This document shows positions 16,368 to 20,187 of a stretch of DNA of 20,187 nucleotides, in pieces. Each line of letters opens with the position of its first letter. Position 1 is the stretch's first letter. The DNA is from Hydrogenedens sp964549105 (GTDB lineage Bacteria > Hydrogenedentota > Hydrogenedentia > Hydrogenedentales > Hydrogenedentaceae): contig CAZJTZ010000041.1 in the NCBI GenBank assembly GCA_964549105.1, positions 1-20,187 of the forward strand, in the 5' to 3' direction. Both the position numbers and the translations under genes were made by a program. A model generated the notes under the pieces. The model was not told the DNA's origin, searched no databases, and saw only the letters and a program-made list of their open reading frames with translations.

Positions 16368-17570
16368 CTATATTCCAAGTTTTTCGCGGAGTATATTTGC
16401 GGAGTCCGTCTCTTCCCAGCGGAAGTTCTGGTCTTCACGACCAAAATGTCCATAGCACGATGTTTTCTTATATTGAGGTTGGCGTAATTTAAGGAATTCG
16501 ATAATTGCGGCAGGACGACAATCGAAAACTTCTTGTAAAACCTTTGCCAATTTTGTATCTTCGACTTTACCTGTTCCATAGGTAGTTGCATTAATGGAGA
16601 CGGGTTGGGCAACTCCGATAGCATACGCTAATTGAACTTCACAAGCCTCTGCAACCCCTGCGGCAACAACATTTTTAGCAATATATCGAGCCATATATGC
16701 TGCACTACGGTCAACTTTGGTGGGGTCTTTTCCACTAAACGCACCACCACCGTGTCTGCTCATTCCACCGTAGGTATCAACAATGATTTTTCTACCGGTT
16801 AGTCCGCAATCGCCGACAGGTCCTCCTGTAACAAATCTGCCGGTAGGATTTACATAATACTTAATATCCCCCTTAACTAATTCCTTAGGCAAAACAGGTT
16901 TAATAACTTGTTCAATGATAGTTTCTTCAATTTCGTCGTGTTCTTTTTTTAATTCTTGTGGAGAAGGGTTCATTCCGCCGTAGAGGGGTAGGTGCTGGTT
17001 GGAAACAACAACGGTATCAATACGCACCGGCTTTCCTTTTACATATTCAACTGTAACCTGGGATTTTCCATCGGGCATAAGCCAGGGTATAGTTTTCTCT
17101 TTACGCAATTTGTATAATTGCAAACCTAACTTATGCGCTAAAGCAATGGGTAAAGGCATGAGTTGGGGGGTTTCGCGGACAGCAAACCCGAACATCATTC
17201 CCTGGTCACCTGCACCTTGTTCATGGCTATTGGAAGAATCTACACCACGAGCAATGTCTACGGATTGTCTTTCAAGGGCAACAAGGATAGAACATGTCTC
17301 TCCATTAAAGCCGACATATCCGGGGCCGTATCCAATATCAACAATAGTTTTCCTAATTAATGAGGTAATATCTACTTTGGCTTGGGTTGTAATTTCTCCT
17401 GCCACAACGCAAAGATTGGTTTTTACTAATGTTTCACATGCAACCCGACTATAAGGGTCTTGTTCTAGCATTGCGTCGAGAATAGCATCTGAAATAAAAT
17501 CTGCAACCTTATCAGGATGCCCATCTGTTACTGACTCTGATGTAAATAATATCCCTTCTTCTTTAGCCAT
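16368..17570 (-). CDS. metK: S-adenosylmethionine synthetase
   Basis: 400 aa (E. coli 384). MetK makes S-adenosylmethionine, the main methyl donor, from ATP and methionine in the cytosol, working as a tetramer. Seen: TSESVTDGHPDK (10-21) with the catalytic His and metal/ATP contacts, the hexapeptide GAGDQG (119-124), TGRKIIVDTYGG (258-269) and the P-loop-like GGGAFSGKD (274-282). The ATG at 17570 follows AAAGGA at good spacing. It starts 41 nt after the rplA stop on the same strand, with no terminator seen, so it may be read from the ribosomal cluster. That gap is too small for a SAM riboswitch, and none is seen. Confidence 0.97.
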   Translation of the reverse strand: MAKEEGILFTSESVTDGHPDKVADFISDAILDAMLEQDPYSRVACETLVKTNLCVVAGEITTQAKVDITSLIRKTIVDIGYGPGYVGFNGETCSILVALERQSVDIARGVDSSNSHEQGAGDQGMMFGFAVRETPQLMPLPIALAHKLGLQLYKLRKEKTIPWLMPDGKSQVTVEYVKGKPVRIDTVVVSNQHLPLYGGMNPSPQELKKEHDEIEETIIEQVIKPVLPKELVKGDIKYYVNPTGRFVTGGPVGDCGLTGRKIIVDTYGGMSRHGGGAFSGKDPTKVDRSAAYMARYIAKNVVAAGVAEACEVQLAYAIGVAQPVSINATTYGTGKVEDTKLAKVLQEVFDCRPAAIIEFLKLRQPQYKKTSCYGHFGREDQNFRWEETDSANILREKLGI

Positions 17571-17611
17571 TGTAATTTCCTTTACTTCTATAGAAATAAT
17601 CTATACATTGT

Positions 17612-18331
17612 TTATGCTATGCCTGGACGATATTTTGCTGTAAGAGCCGCTGGGTCTAATTTTATTCCCGGCCCCATGGTTGAACTTATACAACAGGTTT
17701 TCAGGTAAGTGCCTTTTAAGGATGCGGGGCGAGCCTTTATGATAGCGGAAATAACTGCAGAGGCATTTTCTTCGATTTGTTCCGGAGTAAAACTTGCTTT
17801 ACCTACGGGAACATGGATGTTGGCATTTTTATCCACGCGGAACTCAATTTTCCCCTTCATAATTTCTGCAACGGCGGTACCGATGTTAGGGGTAACGGTT
17901 CCTGCTTTGGGACTGGGCATAAGACCTCGTGGACCCAGGACCTTACCTAATTTCCCTACTTGACTCATCATATCCGGTGATGCAACAGCTGCATCAAAGT
18001 CTAACCAGCCTCCCTGCACCTTTTCGATTAAATCTTCTGCACCTGCTTCAATAGCACCTGCTTCTTTTGCTGCTTTAATCTGCTCTTCTTGTTTGCAGAA
18101 GGCAACCACGCGGATTTTTTTCCCTGTCCCATGTGGTAAGGATACAGCACCTCGAACCATTTGTTCAGCATGTTTGGGGTCAACACCCAGGAGAAAGGCT
18201 AACTCGACAGTTTCGTCGAACTTTGCCGTAGCACATTCCTTCACTATTTTTGCTGCTTCGGATAGGGAATAATAACGGGAAGTGTCTACCTTTTTATAGA
18301 GTTCCTTCATTCTTTTACTTGGTTTTGACAT
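17612..18331 (-). CDS. rplA: Ribosomal protein L1
   Basis: 239 aa (E. coli 234). L1 forms the mobile L1 stalk on 23S rRNA helices 76-78, helps release deacylated tRNA, and in many bacteria represses its own mRNA. Seen: the N-terminal KPSKRMKELYKK start, FDETVELAFLLGVDP, RGAVSLPHGTGK, and the core GKLGKVLGPRGLMPSPKAGTV split by domain II in the usual way, then the C-terminal STMGPGIKLD motif. A perfect AGGAGG (complement 18339-18344) lies 7 nt before the ATG and directly touches the L1-binding hairpin, so translation should fall when free L1 accumulates (inference from the known mechanism). Confidence 0.97.
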   Translation of the reverse strand: MSKPSKRMKELYKKVDTSRYYSLSEAAKIVKECATAKFDETVELAFLLGVDPKHAEQMVRGAVSLPHGTGKKIRVVAFCKQEEQIKAAKEAGAIEAGAEDLIEKVQGGWLDFDAAVASPDMMSQVGKLGKVLGPRGLMPSPKAGTVTPNIGTAVAEIMKGKIEFRVDKNANIHVPVGKASFTPEQIEENASAVISAIIKARPASLKGTYLKTCCISSTMGPGIKLDPAALTAKYRPGIA

Positions 18332-18344
18332 ATTAAATCCTCCT

Positions 18345-18378
18345 GTGGTTCAATCGGACAGATAATCTGTCCTCCCAC
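18345..18378 (-). promoter_or_regulatory. Ribosomal protein L1 binding site in mRNA (23S H77 mimic)
   Basis: In the minus-strand mRNA, GTGGGAGG is followed by a short closed hairpin (ACAGATTATCTGT) and then CCGATTGAACCAC. This reproduces the 23S L1 site: an outer GUGG/CCAC helix, an asymmetric internal loop with GA on one side and UUGAA on the other, then a GG.../...CC helix. It ends exactly where the rplA AGGAGG begins. It lies in the 83-nt rplK-rplA spacer, not before rplK as in E. coli. Confidence 0.82.
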
Positions 18379-18414
18379 GGTTAAATTTTTGAAAAATAAA
18401 AATATTTTGTTTGC

Positions 18415-18840
18415 TTATTCAACAAGGATACCCATACTACGTGCTGTTCCTCGAATCATGCTTTTTGCAGTTTCAAGGGAAGCCGCATTTAAGTCGGGCA
18501 TTTTTAATTTAGCAATTTCTTCTATTTGTGCTTCTGTTACATTTCCGACTTTGTTACGATTGGGTTCACCTGAACCTTTAGCCAACTTTGCTGCTTTTTT
18601 CAACAAAACTGAAGCCGGTGGAGTTTTTGTAATAAAAGAAAAGGATTTGTCTTCAAAAATAGATATAACGACAGGAATTATCATTCCTTGTTGGTCTTTA
18701 GTTCTGTCGTTAAACTGGCGAACAAAATCCATAATATTTACCCCATGTTGACCCAATGCGGGACCTACTGGGGGGGCAGGTGTAGCTTGACCTGCGGGAA
18801 CTTGTAACTTTACAAATGTTTTTAACTTTTTGGGAGGCAT
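18415..18840 (-). CDS. rplK: Ribosomal protein L11
   Basis: 141 aa, the standard length. L11 binds the GTPase-associated centre of 23S rRNA at the stalk base, where factors dock and RelA is sensed. Seen: the N-terminal KLQVPAGQATPAPPVGPALG and GVNIMDFVRQFN (the proline-rich, thiostrepton-contacting domain), FITKTPPASVLL, and the RNA-binding C-terminal domain ending GTARSMGI. It starts 32 nt after the nusG stop, and AAAGGAAAGG-type purines precede the ATG. It is part of the secE-nusG-rplK-rplA run. Confidence 0.98.
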   Translation of the reverse strand: MPPKKLKTFVKLQVPAGQATPAPPVGPALGQHGVNIMDFVRQFNDRTKDQQGMIIPVVISIFEDKSFSFITKTPPASVLLKKAAKLAKGSGEPNRNKVGNVTEAQIEEIAKLKMPDLNAASLETAKSMIRGTARSMGILVE

Positions 18841-18872
18841 ATCTTTTTACCTTTCCTTCTTTTTAAATTCAA

Positions 18873-19529
18873 TCAGAATGCTTCTACTTGCCAGGATTCT
18901 ACTTCTATAGTTGTAACCCGGTTAAAAATTTCAACAGAAATTTTTAATGTTCCGCGTTCTATATTAATTTCTTCAATTCTACCCACAAAATTAGAGAAGG
19001 GTCCTTCAATAATTTTGACTCTGTCTCCAACGGAAAATTCTAATTTTGGTTTGGGGGCTTCCTGTTCGCCAGTCATTATTGCAATAATGGCTTCTACCTC
19101 TTCTTCCGGAATAGGGGTAGGAACATTTCTTCTACTGCTTACAAAACCTGTAATTCCCTGTGTTTCTTGTATTAATGACCATACTTCCGGATAATTTTCA
19201 GGGTGTTCGGGTAATTGGACAAGGATATAGCCAGGAAAGCATTTATGCTCCACTACTTTTGAAGAACCACCGCGTCGTTCTGTTACCCTTTCTTTTGGAA
19301 CTAAAGCATTTACGACTAAATCTTCTATACCTTTTTGTTTTGCTCCCCGAATCAACTTTTCACAAACTTCATATTCTTTTGCTGTAAGGACATGAAGTGC
19401 ATACCACCGGCGCAGGATACCATCTTGTGGAATGGGCTTTAAAAGTTTTTCACGAGTCGGTATGGTATCCGAACCTACATTCTCTACTTCTTCCTTGTGC
19501 GCTGTCATTTCTTTCTTCTCATATTCCAT
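18873..19529 (-). CDS. nusG: Transcription termination/antitermination factor NusG
   Basis: 218 aa (E. coli 181). NusG binds the RNA polymerase clamp, raises processivity, and links polymerase to Rho or ribosomal S10. The NGN domain starts at RRWYALHVLTAKE (40-52) and contains CFPGYILVQL (97-106) and GITGFV. The C-terminal KOW domain is FSVGDRVKIIEGPFSNFVG (165-183) through SWQVEAF. The extra length is an acidic N-terminal extension of ~40 residues. The start at 19529 is chosen because AAAGGAGT precedes it at ~9 nt; a later internal start would lack such a site. It lies 26 nt after the secE stop. Confidence 0.95.
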   Translation of the reverse strand: MEYEKKEMTAHKEEVENVGSDTIPTREKLLKPIPQDGILRRWYALHVLTAKEYEVCEKLIRGAKQKGIEDLVVNALVPKERVTERRGGSSKVVEHKCFPGYILVQLPEHPENYPEVWSLIQETQGITGFVSSRRNVPTPIPEEEVEAIIAIMTGEQEAPKPKLEFSVGDRVKIIEGPFSNFVGRIEEINIERGTLKISVEIFNRVTTIEVESWQVEAF

Positions 19530-19555
19530 CGCCGATGGACTCCTTTTTTCATCAT

Positions 19556-19804
19556 TTATGAAGCTATACCAAGAATAAATAACATAATTTGTGCAAAGGT
19601 AATATCAAAGACAAATATAATGGCCGACACTATACATAGCATAATCATAGTAATTCTTGTGGAAACTTTCAAATCGTCTTTTGTAGGCCATGTTACTTTC
19701 TCTAACTCAGATTTTACCTCGAGAAGAAAGTTTTTAATGCTTTGATAAACGGCTTTTAATCCTTTGGGTTGTTCTTCATCAGTCTTGATTACTGTTTTTG
19801 GCAT
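19556..19804 (-). CDS. secE: Preprotein translocase subunit SecE
   Basis: 82 aa, the short single-membrane-span SecE form. SecE clamps SecY in the inner-membrane translocon. Seen: an amphipathic helix with the family motif EVKSELEKVTWPTKDDL (29-45), then one hydrophobic segment (about 51-80, ITMIMLCIVSAIIFVFDITF) to the C-terminus. AAAGG precedes the ATG. Position between tRNA-Trp and nusG is the classical one, which supports the call for such a short protein. Confidence 0.95.
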   Translation of the reverse strand: MPKTVIKTDEEQPKGLKAVYQSIKNFLLEVKSELEKVTWPTKDDLKVSTRITMIMLCIVSAIIFVFDITFAQIMLFILGIAS

Positions 19805-19853
19805 TTTGTTTACCTTTGCAAATTAATTCATCTCATTCATCTAACAAAATAAG

Positions 19854-19929
19854 TGGCAGGCCTGGAGGGACTCGAACCCCCAACCTTCGGCTTTGGAGGC
19901 CGCCGCACTACCAATTGTGCTACAGGCCT
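19854..19929 (-). tRNA. trnW: tRNA-Trp (CCA anticodon)
   Basis: On the minus strand a full cloverleaf is read. The acceptor AGGCCTG pairs with CAGGCCT over 7 bp, the D stem is GCAC/GTGC, the anticodon loop is CTCCAAA (anticodon CCA), the T arm is GGGGG-TTCGAGT-CCCTC, and the discriminator is G followed by an encoded CCA (19856-19854). The first anticodon-stem pair is a G-A mismatch. It sits between rpmG and secE, the common position for trnW. Confidence 0.97.
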
Positions 19930-19953
19930 GCAAAAAACAATTTAAAATTATCT

Positions 19954-20103
19954 CTACTTCATCTCACGATGAACAGTATGTTTCCTATCGTAACGGCAGA
20001 ATTTTTTTATTTCTAACCTTTCGGGATGCTTTCTTTTTTCTCGAGAGGTAGTATAGTTTTTCCGTTTACATTCCATACATTGTAATATTACTTGTTCCCT
20101 CAT
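19954..20103 (-). CDS. rpmG: Ribosomal protein L33
   Basis: 49 aa, typical for L33, a small protein near the large-subunit E site. It starts MREQVILQCMECKRKNYTTS and ends KFCRYDRKHTVHREMK. Cys9 and Cys12 form the first CxxC, but the second pair is broken: only Cys36 remains, with Asp where the fourth Cys is expected, so classical four-Cys zinc binding looks lost or altered. AGGAG precedes the ATG (start 20103). It lies 28 nt after tuf and 24 nt before tRNA-Trp. Confidence 0.93.
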   Translation of the reverse strand: MREQVILQCMECKRKNYTTSREKRKHPERLEIKKFCRYDRKHTVHREMK

Positions 20104-20131
20104 GGGGATAACTCCTCATCTTTTTGATTGG

Positions 20132-20187
20132 TTATTTTATGATTTTGCTTACGACTCCAGCGCCTACGGTCCGTCCACCTTCTCGAA
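20132..20187 (-). CDS. tuf: Elongation factor Tu, C-terminal end only (partial)
   Basis: The minus strand enters the window inside the gene and reads REGGRTVGAGVVSKIIK then TAA (20132-20134), the nearly invariant C-terminus of EF-Tu domain III. EF-Tu is the GTPase that brings aminoacyl-tRNA to the ribosome. The 5' ~95% lies beyond the right edge. Its place before rpmG, trnW, secE and nusG matches the classical order. Confidence 0.96.
   Translation of the reverse strand, partial: REGGRTVGAGVVSKIIK

Noticed and set aside
16184..16492. 102-codon plus-strand ORF downstream of the small ORF
   Set aside because: It overlaps the 3' end of metK antisense, has no ribosome site, and its composition is not protein-like.
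17571..17611. Possible SAM riboswitch upstream of metK
   Set aside because: The spacer is only 41 nt, too short for any SAM riboswitch class ahead of the ribosome site, and no aptamer motif is seen.

Overview
The window is bacterial chromosomal DNA with AT-rich spacers and compact housekeeping genes. It carries part of a 16S rRNA gene and a tuf-rpmG-tRNA-Trp-secE-nusG-rplK-rplA translation/transcription cluster. GlnE, an AftB-like GT-C membrane glycosyltransferase family and a second-type ClpP suggest a deep-branching, Gram-negative-like or uncultured lineage. I cannot name the phylum from the sequence; a Hydrogenedentota/PVC-like affiliation is only a guess that the 16S fragment could settle.

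Layout. 1-939 is the 5' part of a 16S rRNA gene on the minus strand. It is preceded by a ~500-bp leader/promoter region with three well-formed sigma70-type promoters in tandem, a boxA-like element and leader hairpins. 1690-6544 (minus) is a tandem family of large multi-membrane GT-C glycosyltransferase-like genes: two intact copies flanking a third, decayed copy. The intact copies share a 764-bp stretch that looks base-for-base identical, although their N-termini and C-terminal halves differ strongly. This is a gene-conversion pattern. 6665-7255 (plus) is a ClpP-family protease. 7289-11536 (minus) is a two-gene unit, glycerate kinase then glnE. 11737-15557 (plus) is greA followed by carB. 15558-16367 is mostly spacer, holding one 52-codon ORF (minus), a palindromic REP-like element and a possible IS-end relic. 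16368-20187 (minus) reads tuf (3' end only), rpmG, tRNA-Trp, secE, nusG, rplK, rplA and metK.

How the genes relate. The last block is a classical ribosome/transcription gene string, but metK takes the place usually held by rplJ-rplL-rpoB-rpoC after rplA. The rplK-rplA spacer contains a convincing copy of the ribosomal protein L1 binding site of 23S rRNA, abutting the rplA Shine-Dalgarno sequence; it predicts translational autoregulation by L1. The other genes serve nitrogen assimilation control (glnE), carbamoyl phosphate for pyrimidine and arginine synthesis (carB), transcript cleavage (greA), glycerate use and proteolysis.

No phage, CRISPR array, defence system or intact insertion sequence was seen. 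The most notable signals are the gene-conversion tract, the L1 mRNA mimic and the altered rplA-metK order.
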